This document shows positions 11,031 through 20,204 of a stretch of DNA of 64,000 bases, piece by piece. The DNA comes from Drechmeria coniospora (taxonomy: Eukaryota; Ascomycota; Sordariomycetes; Hypocreales; Ophiocordycipitaceae), in the NCBI RefSeq assembly GCF_001625195.1, contig NC_054390.1, forward strand, positions 1,674,001 to 1,738,000. The letters are read 5' to 3'. The position numbers were made by a program, and so were the translations under genes. The notes under the pieces are model-generated. The model ran no database searches, was not told where the DNA came from, and worked only from the letters and a program-made list of their open reading frames with translations. Numbering within the stretch: the stretch's first letter is position 1; each line of letters opens with the position of its first letter.

Positions 11031-12639
11031 GGCCTAGGAAGGTTACTGCAAGGAAATTTCTACTACTATTCTATAGCTACTGTAGTAGCTTGAGTAAGCT
11101 AAGTTTGGTTTTCTTAGATAGGGCGTATCTAGGCCTTCTTGTTATAGGAAGAAGCTATACCTCTAGAAGTTAAGTAGGCTATATATTTTTCGGTTTAAGT
11201 TATATAGGAACTGCTTAATAAGCGTTCCCCCTAATCCGTAGTATTATATCCTACTAATAATATTAACTTCTAGTTTTGGAATATATAGTACCTTTTGTAG
11301 TATAAGAGTACTATAGGTTAGTAGATTAGTATTAATTAATACTATAAATTCTATAGTTCCAATTCTACTAGGGTATATTAGGCTACCTCCAGTAGTAATT
11401 GGTTTTGCCTAGGATTTTGCAATTAGTCGAAAAGTTATAAACTTAAACCGATTATTTACTAAATAGCAGGTTAAGCTAGTATCGTAAAGTAGGCCTATAT
11501 AGTATATATTAGTATTAGTAATACTGTATAGTATACTAATATTACCTAAGTTAGGTAATATTTCTAATTCTTATATAGAGTTAGAATCGGTATCTAATTC
11601 TTAATAGGAATTAAGTAAGTCCATACAGCCAGCAGTTAGGCTATAGTTACTAACTAGGAAATTAGTAGTATCCTTTGGTTGCTTAGTCGATTGGTTGGAT
11701 TTATTGGATTGGCTTGTTTAGCTAGATTGGCTTGTTTTGTTGGATTAGTTGGGTTGACCGGATTTAGTAAATCTATTTCCTTTCTTCTTTTTCTTAGGTA
11801 CTTAGGATACTTAGTAACTAAATGTATTTAATCCAGTAGTATTGGAATTTTAATTTTCTTTCAGTAGGTTAGCTATAAGATATTGTAGGTTAAGGATATC
11901 CGTTTAGAGTCCTAGGGCTTAAGAAGATATAAGGGTACTATTCTATATAGCGACCTATTGTAGAAATATAGGTTTAACTATTATAAGGTAATAATTGGTT
12001 TAATCTAATGGATTAATTGTTACGCTAGCTAGTTATAGCTTAGTAAGTCGACTATTGAATTTAGTATTAAATACATAAAGTATTCCTTTGTACCCCTTAA
12101 ATGTAAGGTTATAGTAGGCCTTATATAGGTTGGAGCATTTAGCTTTGTAACCTTTAGAGTAATACAAGAAAATATTAGCTAGATTTTTAATATATATAGT
12201 TAATTCTAAGATTTCTTTTGAGCAACTATCCCGTAGTAGTATAAGTAAATTGGCCTAATTTCTACTTAAAAAGCTAAAAGTAATTAAGGGCTTGTCTAGA
12301 AAGCCTTTTAGGTTAAGAGCTTAAAGTTAAATTAATAGAGATTACTCCTATAACTTGTAGTTCTTAGTACCTTTAAGTTTTATATATTCCGGGAATTAAA
12401 ATGCCTTTTTGTTTAGGGTATAGTTAGAGTAGGCATCCTCTGTCTTAGTAATAGTAGTACTAGTACTAAGTATTAACTTAATAACGTTTAGTCGTTCTTA
12501 TATCTGTAGGACAATAGTATTAAGTTACTATAATAGTTTGTTAATCTGTATTTATTGTACTTATAGATATTTTTTAATCTCTAATAGGTTAATCTTCTAA
12601 CCTTAGTTAGTAGGATCTATTTTCTAGTTAGTAACTAGA

Positions 12640-13157
12640 TTTAAATCTTACCTTGCTTACCTAGCTAGTAGTACTAGCAATTAGGTCTCCTACTAGTAGT
12701 ACTAGTAGGGAAAGGAGCTATAGCTTGGAGACTAAGCATTACCAGTAGTACTAGTAGGTAACGTACTAGTAGTACTAGTAGCTAGGGGAGCCGTAGTTTG
12801 GTAACTAAGAGTTACTAATAGTACTAGTAGGTAACTTAGTAAGTTATAGATTCGACTAAGAGTTACTAGTCGTACTAGTAGGTAACTTAGTAAGTTATAG
12901 GATTCAATCAATCGTTACTAGTAGTACTAGTAGGTAACTTAGTAAGTTACAGGATTCAATCAATCGTTACCAGTAGTACTAGTAGGTAACTTAGTAAGTT
13001 ACAGGATTCAATCAATCGTTACCAGTAGTACTAGTAGGTAACTTAGTAAGTTACAGAGATCGATCCGGACAAGTTACCAGTAGTACTAGTAGGCGACTTA
13101 GTAAGTTGTATAGATTAATTCCGGAGGATTAATTATAGTCCTTCCGGGCTTATAACC
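12640..13157 (-). repeat. Copia-B leader with 52-bp tandem repeats
   Basis: Untranslated leader between gag and the 5' LTR. It contains a tandem array of 52-bp period (GATTCAATC at 12,901, 12,953 and 13,005, with degenerate flanking units). Each unit contains the palindrome GTTACCAGTAGTACTAGTAGGTAAC or a variant, plus TAACTTAGTAAGTTA. The conserved GGCTTATAACC next to the LTR is present. Confidence 0.8.
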
Positions 13158-13823
13158 TCTTACAATTTGGATGCGCAAGAGGAGGGGTAGTAGAAGTATA
13201 TTGCACGGACCAGGGAATCAATCAAGCTATTAGTAATAGCATAAGGGGTACCAGTTAGTAATTGGGCAAGAGTGCACAATTGGTAGTACCAAATTATATA
13301 AATAAATATAATTATTCTTCTACCTAAAGTACAAGGGAAGTATAGCTATTTATGCCTATAGAGTAGTACCGTATAGGTCTAGATTGTAGCTATATAGTTA
13401 CACTATAGTTTAATCGCCCGTTTGGTCGCACAATAGTTTAATTGCCCATTTGGTCGCACAATAGTTTAATTACCGTTTCGGTTGCACAATAGTTTAATTG
13501 CCTGCAGTAGTACTGTAGGCTAGTAATAGCTAGTAGCGACTAGGAGAGCGGTAATTGTTATTCCGATCAATTGGCTCCTGTAGTCGACTGGCTACTATAT
13601 ATACAAGTTGTATTATAGTAGTAAGTTGGCCGGTAGTAGTACTACCGTTAGTCGTTCCGAGTTGTAGTTCGGAGTAGTATGTTGTATACTATTAGTCAAC
13701 TCGGTATGCTTACTAATACTCGCAGTATAGTATAGTATCTTTACTAGTAGTAGTACTACTAGTAACAATAGGATAGTATCCTATTTGGGTAGTCATACTA
13801 GTATAAATACCAGTATTTTAACA
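13158..13823 (-). repeat. Copia-B 5' LTR (short-LTR subtype)
   Basis: 666 bp, from TCTTACAATTTGG to AGTATTTTAACA. This subtype differs from the 859-bp Copia-A LTR. It carries a 28-bp tandem repeat, four units (CACTATAG at 13,401; CACAATAG at 13,429, 13,457 and 13,485), and shares the AGGATAGTATCC block and the outer ends. The same subtype occurs in Copia-C and Copia-D. Confidence 0.87.
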
Positions 13824-14285
13824 ATATCGTTACAAATATAAGCCTATATAAGTACAACTTACTAAGAAGTATCTCTTATATTAAATTTTATTTCTTTTTA
13901 TAAATAATATAGTATAACTTATAGTAGTAGAGCACTTACAATAAATATATATACGTATAAAATATAACAATATTGTATATTGTATTATTTTTCTAGCCTA
14001 CCCTATACTCTTTATTATAGAATACGCGGACTACCTATATATATAGCCCCTTCCTTATTGTACTTCTTGTTTCTTTTCTCTTTTCTTCCTCCTTAGTTCG
14101 AAAATTCTATAGTCTTTATATATACTACCTTCCTGCTAGTTAGTATCGAAATATAAGGCTATTATGGTCTTGGGCTTTGCCTAAGTACAATTGTTAAGAA
14201 GAGCAGTAACGGCCCTTATAAGTATAGCTAGTTAATAAAGCATTAGCTTTATTAATACGTAACCTTTTGCTAAATGCAATAAGGG
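13824..14285. repeat. AT-rich repeat remnant; 13,966-14,157 shared with 30,769-30,952
   Basis: No coding potential. Bases 13,966-14,157 match 30,769-30,952 closely (shared blocks include AGCCTACCCTATACT, CTCCTTAGTTCGAAAATT and CTTTATATATACTACCTTCCT). At the second site this sequence begins gypsy element G, so the stretch here is probably a solo LTR or LTR fragment of the G family. Confidence 0.6.
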
Positions 14286-14361
14286 GGCGCCGCATAGCGC
14301 AACGGCTAGTAGTATGGCTACTGCTTATACCCTACTGGGATCAGTCCGCAACAAAGGCGCG
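14286..14361 (+). other. tRNA-like stretch (possible SINE head or decayed tRNA)
   Basis: TAGCGCAACGG at 14,295-14,305 resembles a Pol III A box, and GGGATCAGTCC at 14,337-14,347 resembles a degraded B box, at tRNA-like spacing. The ends GCGCCGC and GGCGCGC can pair at five of seven positions. I could not fold a convincing anticodon arm or T arm, so this is not called as a tRNA gene. Confidence 0.25.
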
Positions 14362-15126
14362 CTATAAGCGCAAGGCCTTATAAGCGAATATAAGGTATAG
14401 TACCCGTACCAAGTGCGGATACTAGCAGATCTTTTAACAGTTTGGCTATTTATTCTAACAGTTAACTGGTCTGTTGTCCATATGGATACACCTCCCTATA
14501 TGTATTACAATATGCCTATTCCTTTAGTCTTGTTTTTATTAATATTGTACCAATTATTGCTTGTATTATATATATCTGAAATGGGTAGTTTAGAATTTTT
14601 ATAAATTATTTTAATTTTCCTTTAATTCTCTCTTGCATAATACTATTCATTGTATGTATTAAAATTAATAATTATTATCGGTTGCATAATTTTGTAATAC
14701 GAATAGCTCATTATACATATAGCCAGAACCCACATTCATTAATAATTCAATACTACTGCACGGAGTGTACTCTAAGTACATATACTAATACCTTGTAACT
14801 GCATACATTATGCTGCTGTTCAATCGCTCTTGTAATAATTACAGTGTGGACGAAAGAACCATGGACATGAGTGCCTGGTGTTTAATAATATTGAACCACG
14901 TGATTTCGCGACCAGGTACGTGATGGTCGAATGTACCCAACGCGTTTGCACACCACAACATTCAACAATCACGCTGCCTCGTTCCAACAACGTACGAACC
15001 ACACATCTCCAGGGGCTGCACATCTATCGATAGATTAAAGATCCCATAACAGTACGCATATCATGATTTTGTTCTCATCAGGTGACCCAAGTGCCATGCT
15101 GAGTTTAATTTAGGTCCTTCGCCCCC
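14362..15126. other. Transition from repeat to gene island; RAD54 upstream region
   Basis: Composition shifts from AT-rich RIP-type DNA (to about 14,800) to normal DNA. The short open frames here (for example 14,413-14,604) look like chance. The last 250 bases are the presumptive RAD54 promoter, with CACGTG at 14,897-14,902 and ACGCGT at 14,940-14,945. Confidence 0.5.
14940..14945. promoter_or_regulatory. ACGCGT (MluI cell-cycle box) upstream of RAD54
   Basis: ACGCGT lies 182 bp before the RAD54 start. In yeasts it is the MBF-binding element of G1/S genes, which include DNA-repair genes. A hexamer occurs often by chance, so this is a suggestion only. Confidence 0.3.
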
Positions 15127-17526
15127 ATGTCCTCTCCCAGCACTGGCAAGCAGAATACATTTGGCCGTCGCGTACAAACGCCCGAATCGTTCAACAGACT
15201 GCACAAACCATTTAAATGCCCCGGAGCAGCTCTGGATCCATCAATATCTAATCGTCCAACAAGAAAACGGAGAAAAATTGATTATCGAGTTTCTAACATT
15301 GACGCCGATAAGGACAAGGCTTATGATGGTGCTGACCGCTTACCCCTCGCAAACCGCAATGCGAATGGGTTCCCTGTATTCCAAGCGAAAGACAAAGATG
15401 TTGTTTTTCGGAAAGCGTTCGTCATTCCTCTAAAGGACAAAAACACTACCTCGTATAACCCGTCTCGCCCTCCTCCGACGCTGGGCCTAAGGCAAGGTGC
15501 GGTCTCCAGTCCAAAGCCACTACACGACCCAAGTGGCGAGTTCTCGATTGTACTATACGACCCCACTGTTGATGACAGGGCAAAGAATGATTTAGAGGAA
15601 GAAATTGTCTCAACCGGGCAACAGAATCCAACACGAGAGCTCGACGAACCATTGGTTCACAAGAGTCTTGCCGAGATCCTTGGGATTAAAAAGAAACTGA
15701 ACCATGAGCATCCCAAGGTGCCGGTTGTCATTGATCCCAAGCTTGCAAAGACACTGCGTCCTCATCAGGTTGAGGGAGTTAAGTTTATGTACCGTTGTGT
15801 AACGGGGATGACAGAGGCGAAGGCCAATGGATGCATTATGGCCGATGAGATGGGGCTAGGAAAGACACTTCAATGCATCGCCTTGATGTGGACTCTTCTC
15901 AAGCAATCACCCGACGCCGGCAAAGCGACGATACAGAAAGCTATTGTCGTCTGCCCCGCCAGTTTGGTCAAAAACTGGGCGAACGAGTTGACCAAATGGC
16001 TTGGTGCTAACACCATCACTCCATTTGCCATCGACGGAAAAGTCAGCAAGGAAGAGCTAACCAGACAACTGCGCCAATGGGCCATCGCCTCCGGTCGAGC
16101 AATCACTCGGCCTGTCATCATCGTCTCATACGAAACCCTCCGCCTGAATGTTGAGGAGCTGAAGCACACCAAGATCGGACTCTTGTTTTGCGACGAGGGT
16201 CATCGTCTCAAGAATGGGGATAGCAACACCTTCAATTCCCTGGATAGCCTCAATGTCACACGGCGCGTGATTCTAACGGGAACCCCTATACAAAACGATC
16301 TGACAGAATACTTCTCCCTCACCAGTTTTGCCAACCCTGGTCTTCTGGGGTCGCGGCTCGAATTTCGCAAACGGTTTGAGATACCAATTCTTCGAGGACG
16401 AGATGCCGATGCATCCGAAGCAGACCGTAAACGAGGGGATGAATGCACAGCAGAGCTTCTGAGCATAGTTAACAAGTTCCTCATTCGGCGGACAAACGAC
16501 ATATTGTCCAAGTATTTGCCAGTGAAGTACGAGCACGTCGTATTCTGCAACCTTGCTCCCTTCCAGCTCGACCTGTACAATCATTTCATCACAAGTCCTG
16601 ACATTCAAGCTCTCCTTCGTGGAAAGGGAAGCCAACCGCTGAAAGCTATCAATTTGCTCAAGAAGCTGTGCAACCACCCCGATCTCCTGAACCTCTCAGA
16701 AGACCTTCCTGGCTCGGAAGTGTGCTTCCCAAGCGAATACGTGCCGAAGGAGGCACGAGGGCGCGACCGTGACGTCAAGGCAGAGTTCTCTGGCAAGATG
16801 CTGGTTCTCGACCGGATGCTGGCGCGGATCCGACAAGATACCAACGACAAAATTGTTCTTATCAGCAATTATACGTCGACGCTAGATCTTTTTGAACGTT
16901 TATGCAGATCGCGCCAGTACGGCAGCCTCCGTCTCGACGGCACCATGAATGTTAACAAGCGCCAAAAGCTAGTAGACCGATTCAACGATCCAGATGGCGA
17001 AGAGTTCATTTTCCTACTCAGCAGCAAAGCAGGCGGCTGTGGTATCAACCTCGTCGGCGCCAACAGACTTGTGCTGTTTGATCCGGACTGGAACCCGGCT
17101 GCCGATCAGCAGGCCCTGGCAAGGGTGTGGCGCGACGGCCAGAAAAAGGATTGCTTCGTCTATCGCTTCATCGCTACTGGGTCAATCGAGGAGAAAATAT
17201 TCCAGCGTCAGTCTCACAAGCAGAGCCTCTCCTCTTGCGTCGTCGACTCGGCCGAGGATGTGGAGCGGCACTTCTCGCTGGATAGCCTGCGCGAGCTCTT
17301 CCAGTACCGCGCAGGCACGGACAGCGACACACATGACACCTTCAAATGCAAACGGTGCAAACCCGATGGCAAGCAGTTTATAAAAGCCCCGGCAATGCTC
17401 TACGGTGACACGAGCACGTGGAACCATCTAGTCAATGGTGGGCTGAAATCCATCCAAGATCTTCTGCTGAGGCAAGAGTGTGGCTTGTCAGAGGTATCGG
17501 CCGTGTTTCAATACATATCGCATTGA
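15127..17526 (+). CDS. rad54: Rad54-family SNF2 DNA translocase, homologous recombination
   Basis: 799 residues, no intron seen, ATG in a clean context. Rad54 (Neurospora mus-25 family) uses ATP to move on double-stranded DNA and helps Rad51 filaments in homology search and strand invasion in the nucleus. The N-terminus has the fungal Rad54 signature RLHKPFKCPG (24-33), a basic RPTRKRRK stretch (43-50) and RPPPTLGLRQG (114-124). The SNF2 motor carries Walker A DEMGLGKT (240-247), Walker B DEGH (356-359), motif III TGTPIQND (384-391), motif V SSKAGGCGINL (632-642) and motif VI QALARVWRDGQ (662-672). A CKRCKPDG pair (741-748) and the terminal VFQYISH fit the C-terminal Rad54 zinc region. Length is about normal for the family and every motor motif looks intact. 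It is more like Rad54 than Rdh54, though Rdh54 was not excluded by alignment. Codon use is ordinary; no sign of RIP despite nearby repeats. Confidence 0.95.
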   Translation: MSSPSTGKQNTFGRRVQTPESFNRLHKPFKCPGAALDPSISNRPTRKRRKIDYRVSNIDADKDKAYDGADRLPLANRNANGFPVFQAKDKDVVFRKAFVIPLKDKNTTSYNPSRPPPTLGLRQGAVSSPKPLHDPSGEFSIVLYDPTVDDRAKNDLEEEIVSTGQQNPTRELDEPLVHKSLAEILGIKKKLNHEHPKVPVVIDPKLAKTLRPHQVEGVKFMYRCVTGMTEAKANGCIMADEMGLGKTLQCIALMWTLLKQSPDAGKATIQKAIVVCPASLVKNWANELTKWLGANTITPFAIDGKVSKEELTRQLRQWAIASGRAITRPVIIVSYETLRLNVEELKHTKIGLLFCDEGHRLKNGDSNTFNSLDSLNVTRRVILTGTPIQNDLTEYFSLTSFANPGLLGSRLEFRKRFEIPILRGRDADASEADRKRGDECTAELLSIVNKFLIRRTNDILSKYLPVKYEHVVFCNLAPFQLDLYNHFITSPDIQALLRGKGSQPLKAINLLKKLCNHPDLLNLSEDLPGSEVCFPSEYVPKEARGRDRDVKAEFSGKMLVLDRMLARIRQDTNDKIVLISNYTSTLDLFERLCRSRQYGSLRLDGTMNVNKRQKLVDRFNDPDGEEFIFLLSSKAGGCGINLVGANRLVLFDPDWNPAADQQALARVWRDGQKKDCFVYRFIATGSIEEKIFQRQSHKQSLSSCVVDSAEDVERHFSLDSLRELFQYRAGTDSDTHDTFKCKRCKPDGKQFIKAPAMLYGDTSTWNHLVNGGLKSIQDLLLRQECGLSEVSAVFQYISH

Positions 17527-17761
17527 GAGGGAGTTTATTGTGTATCGGCGTGATTGGGTGGGCACGATGGCGAATATCTTGGGAGACACTAGACGATGGA
17601 CGTGTGTGGCTTCGCTAATCAAGTCCACTTCGACGTTGGCTTCGTAGAAAGGAATATCTAGCGAGGGCCAAACATCGAGTCAATACTACACCAATGAAAG
17701 ATATCCGGGAATGCTGAGATATATGTACGGCAGTCGTGCTGACGTAGGCAGACAGGTGTAG
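17527..17761. other. RAD54 3' flank
   Basis: Short unique spacer between the RAD54 stop and the weak minus-strand ORF. Nothing recognised; no clear polyadenylation signal beyond AT-rich words. Confidence 0.4.
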
Positions 17762-18220
17762 TTATCTTGTCATGTATTGCACCCAGACTTCGAAGCTGTC
17801 GAATGGCGATACCCGGTGCGGTTGGAGAAGATTAAGCAGGCGGGCCATGGGCTGTAGCAGGCAACGAAAACAGTCCTGGGTGGGAGCTTGAGTTCCTGAA
17901 TGCCGAATCCCTATCCCGAAGTTACTTTGTTCGAGTGTCAGTACCGCGAGACAGCCGCGGTCAGTCGTGGCTATGCTGATGCGAGTTCCTAGACTAGTGG
18001 CGAGTTCGTGCATTTGCTCTTCCGTCCCTGCCGAGGCATATATTCGACCGTCTGCTTCTGTGACGTACTTCTTGTGCACCGGGGATGTTACCACTCGGCA
18101 GCCATTGCGTATGAGGTAGCAAGCCGAAATTACTTGCCAGTAGTAAGTAGCCTGCCTATCTACATCGTACTGAAGGGATGTATATTCCGCACAGTAGTAG
18201 ATGAAGTCGTCGTGGGCCAC
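17762..18220 (-). CDS. Unrecognised open frame, 152 codons, no ATG start
   Basis: A minus-strand frame with protein-like composition (VTEADGRIYASAGTEEQMHE, ISIATTDRGCLAVLTL), ending with a stop at 17,762, convergent with RAD54. It begins directly after an in-frame stop, with GTG rather than ATG; the first ATG is about 68 codons in. It could be the last exon of a spliced gene whose upstream exons lie toward 18,250-18,800, a decayed gene, or chance. I do not recognise the protein. No domain, signal peptide or membrane segment is evident. Confidence 0.3.
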   Translation of the reverse strand: MAHDDFIYYCAEYTSLQYDVDRQATYYWQVISACYLIRNGCRVVTSPVHKKYVTEADGRIYASAGTEEQMHELATSLGTRISIATTDRGCLAVLTLEQSNFGIGIRHSGTQAPTQDCFRCLLQPMARLLNLLQPHRVSPFDSFEVWVQYMTR

Positions 18221-18835
18221 TTATTGGCGCAGTAGTGGACTTGAGGGAGTTTGTGTTCATGTTCGCACATCAATACACAACAAAAACACAAACGCGGGCA
18301 CAACACCGACAGAGCACGAGCGCAAACGCCAACCTTATCACGCCAACCTTCTCACTTATCAGAAACCATGGGGCACGACAAAGGCCACGATTCACCTGGG
18401 AGGCGAAGGCCACTCTCGGTGGTTGGCCGCTTTGCAAGGTTCGGCGAACGAACTGTGCCGTTGGTGGCAAACGGATGACGTCCCCGATCTGCATTACCAC
18501 GGTATATGTTGCCACCGAGATTGATACTGCAGTCAACTCACGCCTACTAGGAATTCAATGTATCGTGTGACTACACGGCCCATGACGAATGCCAGCATCC
18601 ATGTACCGAATCAAGGAGATGGCATCGTGAAGCAACCTGATACGCTCACATCAACGCCAACGCCAACCGGACTTCCCTTCACATGATACAGCCGCCCGAG
18701 AGGTAGGTTGGTTACGATTGGCCTTTGAACCCACTGTCTATTATACGTTCATTATCGACCCAAAGCAAGGCCCACTCAGAATATGGCCAGGCTTTGACGC
18801 GGTGAGCACGCCGCCGAAATTCCAACCTTTCGAGG
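18221..18835. other. Intergenic region with no supported gene
   Basis: Several overlapping short frames on both strands, none with convincing protein character. The right end is the upstream region of the gene at 18,999. Confidence 0.4.
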
Positions 18836-18846
18836 CTATAAATAGG
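18836..18846 (+). promoter_or_regulatory. TATA box CTATAAATAGG
   Basis: An excellent TATA consensus. Transcription would start about 30-40 bases downstream (near 18,870-18,880), which is after the ATG at 18,864 and before the ATG at 18,999. It therefore favours the second start for the downstream gene. Confidence 0.6.
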
Positions 18847-18998
18847 ATGCCTCGTCAGGTCCCATGGATAACAGAGGCCTAAACAGTTTCGAGGCTCGGG
18901 CGCATCGAACATCCGCCCTTCTCTGCACCTCCACGATTCTGTCCATCCCCCGCTTCCGGTTATCATTTTTCATACTAAGTTGGAGGCAAGACGGCAAG

Positions 18999-20204
18999 AT
19001 GGGCTCAACGGAGACTAAACCTGCGCCAGAAGGATGCTTTTACATCTGGCGTGCCACTCTCAAGTTCGACTGCGACATCGACTGTGACTGTCAACTTCAG
19101 AGAGCTTGCCTCAAGGGGGAACCATCCATGCCCCCGCTGGATGAGTTCGTGCAGCTCGAACTACCTCGGGATGCATATTCTCACTGCCCAGTGCCGACAC
19201 TGCCACATACACAGGTACTGGCACAGGTGCAGGGCCAACCTGAGCTGGCGGGCGACGACGACGACGTAGGACGGAGAAGCCCGAAAGATGGCCCGTCTGA
19301 CTCGAATCTGTACCACAGGTCGCTTCGCATCGCCCTCGACAATTTGCGTCGTGACAAACAGGAAGCTTTGGAGGTCAGCCATTCCGATAGCATAGAGATG
19401 CTGCGATGCTGCGGCACGGCCAACCCTTCGTGCGGCCATCATCACTGTCCCCGATCCCACCAAGACGTGGATCCGGGCTTCGTCATGGACCTACTCTTGG
19501 CCGAGCCCGGCGAACTGGCTGAGCAAGTGGTCGAATCGTTTCCCATGCCCATGGCCAGAACTATGTTGCAATGCTCCAGGAGGGCCGTTTTCGGGACAAT
19601 TCAACGTGCACGCTCCCAGGCTACTCGGACGGCAGGTAAGGTTCTCTCTTTTACTGGCCGACCGGCTCCCACCGAGCCGAGGGGCCATTCGCATCTCGTA
19701 CTTCTCCAACATGCTGTGGGCCAGTGGATGAAGAACACACCGCCAGCATTGAGCCGAGACCTACCGCTCATCCGTCATGTCGCCGGGGGGGACTATGATC
19801 CCGGCGCCAACTCTGTGACGACAGATACACCAACCCGGAGTTTCAACCATGCAGCCGTCGACGCCATGTGCGACCAAGTGTATGACCGAGCCGTTGCCAA
19901 CGCCGAGGGGCAGGGCCGCGACGGCGACAGGGACGGGGAGGGGTGCGATGCCCATCACGCCCGGTTGATGAGAGCACTGGAGAATAGACGGCCGACATTG
20001 TGGAGCAGCGGCTTGGTCAAAGCGAGTGTTGGGGCACCAGCGGCCGCCTCCAACCACAGTCTCGGCTGGGACTGCGAAACGCTGACTGCTGCCTTTGGAC
20101 CTATGTTTCCGTCGCTAGCTGTGGGATTGACCTTCTTCGCTCTGTCTTTGCATATGGAGGGTTTGGTAGGAGAGGGCAGTGGGTATGAGTTGGAACCCAG
20201 GTAA
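18999..20204 (+). CDS. Hypothetical Cys/His-rich protein, 401 residues
   Basis: I do not recognise this protein. The frame is open from 18,864, but the start at 18,999 (AAGATGGGC, good context, 150 bases after a strong TATA box) is preferred and gives 401 residues. The N-terminal part has a Cys cluster (CDIDCDCQLQRAC), and a second Cys/His cluster (CCGTANPSCGHHHCPRSH) lies about residues 140-160. Between them is an acidic run, GDDDDVG. A central stretch, MDLLLAEPGELAEQVVESFP, looks helical, and a hydrophobic segment (MFPSLAVGLTFFALSLHM) lies near the C-terminus and could be a membrane anchor. The clusters could bind metal but match no named zinc-finger spacing I know. A GTAAGG at about 19,636 could be an intron donor, though the frame stays open through it. 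Possible orphan gene. Confidence 0.5.
   Translation: MGSTETKPAPEGCFYIWRATLKFDCDIDCDCQLQRACLKGEPSMPPLDEFVQLELPRDAYSHCPVPTLPHTQVLAQVQGQPELAGDDDDVGRRSPKDGPSDSNLYHRSLRIALDNLRRDKQEALEVSHSDSIEMLRCCGTANPSCGHHHCPRSHQDVDPGFVMDLLLAEPGELAEQVVESFPMPMARTMLQCSRRAVFGTIQRARSQATRTAGKVLSFTGRPAPTEPRGHSHLVLLQHAVGQWMKNTPPALSRDLPLIRHVAGGDYDPGANSVTTDTPTRSFNHAAVDAMCDQVYDRAVANAEGQGRDGDRDGEGCDAHHARLMRALENRRPTLWSSGLVKASVGAPAAASNHSLGWDCETLTAAFGPMFPSLAVGLTFFALSLHMEGLVGEGSGYELEPR

Larger units (their letters stand above)
8549..13823 (-). mobile_element. Copia-B: Ty1/copia element, minus strand, missing its 3' half in this window
   Basis: Minus-strand copia internal sequence running from the integrase region (8,549-8,688, resuming at 10,555) through the 12-bp minisatellite and gag to a 5' LTR at 13,158-13,823. 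Its pol/3' LTR half should lie left of the window, beyond Copia-F. It is interrupted by a Fot1/pogo transposon at 8,689-10,552. The gag start codon is mutated to ATA (12,618-12,620), and stops are frequent. Inactive. Confidence 0.85.

Noticed and set aside
14413..14604. 63-codon hydrophobic frame
   Set aside because: AT-rich repeat border, no start context or homologous look; hydrophobic because of T-rich codons.
16200..16677. Long minus-strand frames opposite RAD54 (126 and 134 codons)
   Set aside because: Shadows of the RAD54 coding frame; composition is that of reversed codons and no domain is visible.
18864..18998. Upstream ATG at 18,864 as start of the hypothetical gene
   Set aside because: Only 18-28 bases after the TATA box, so probably upstream of the transcript start; the ATG at 18,999 has better context.
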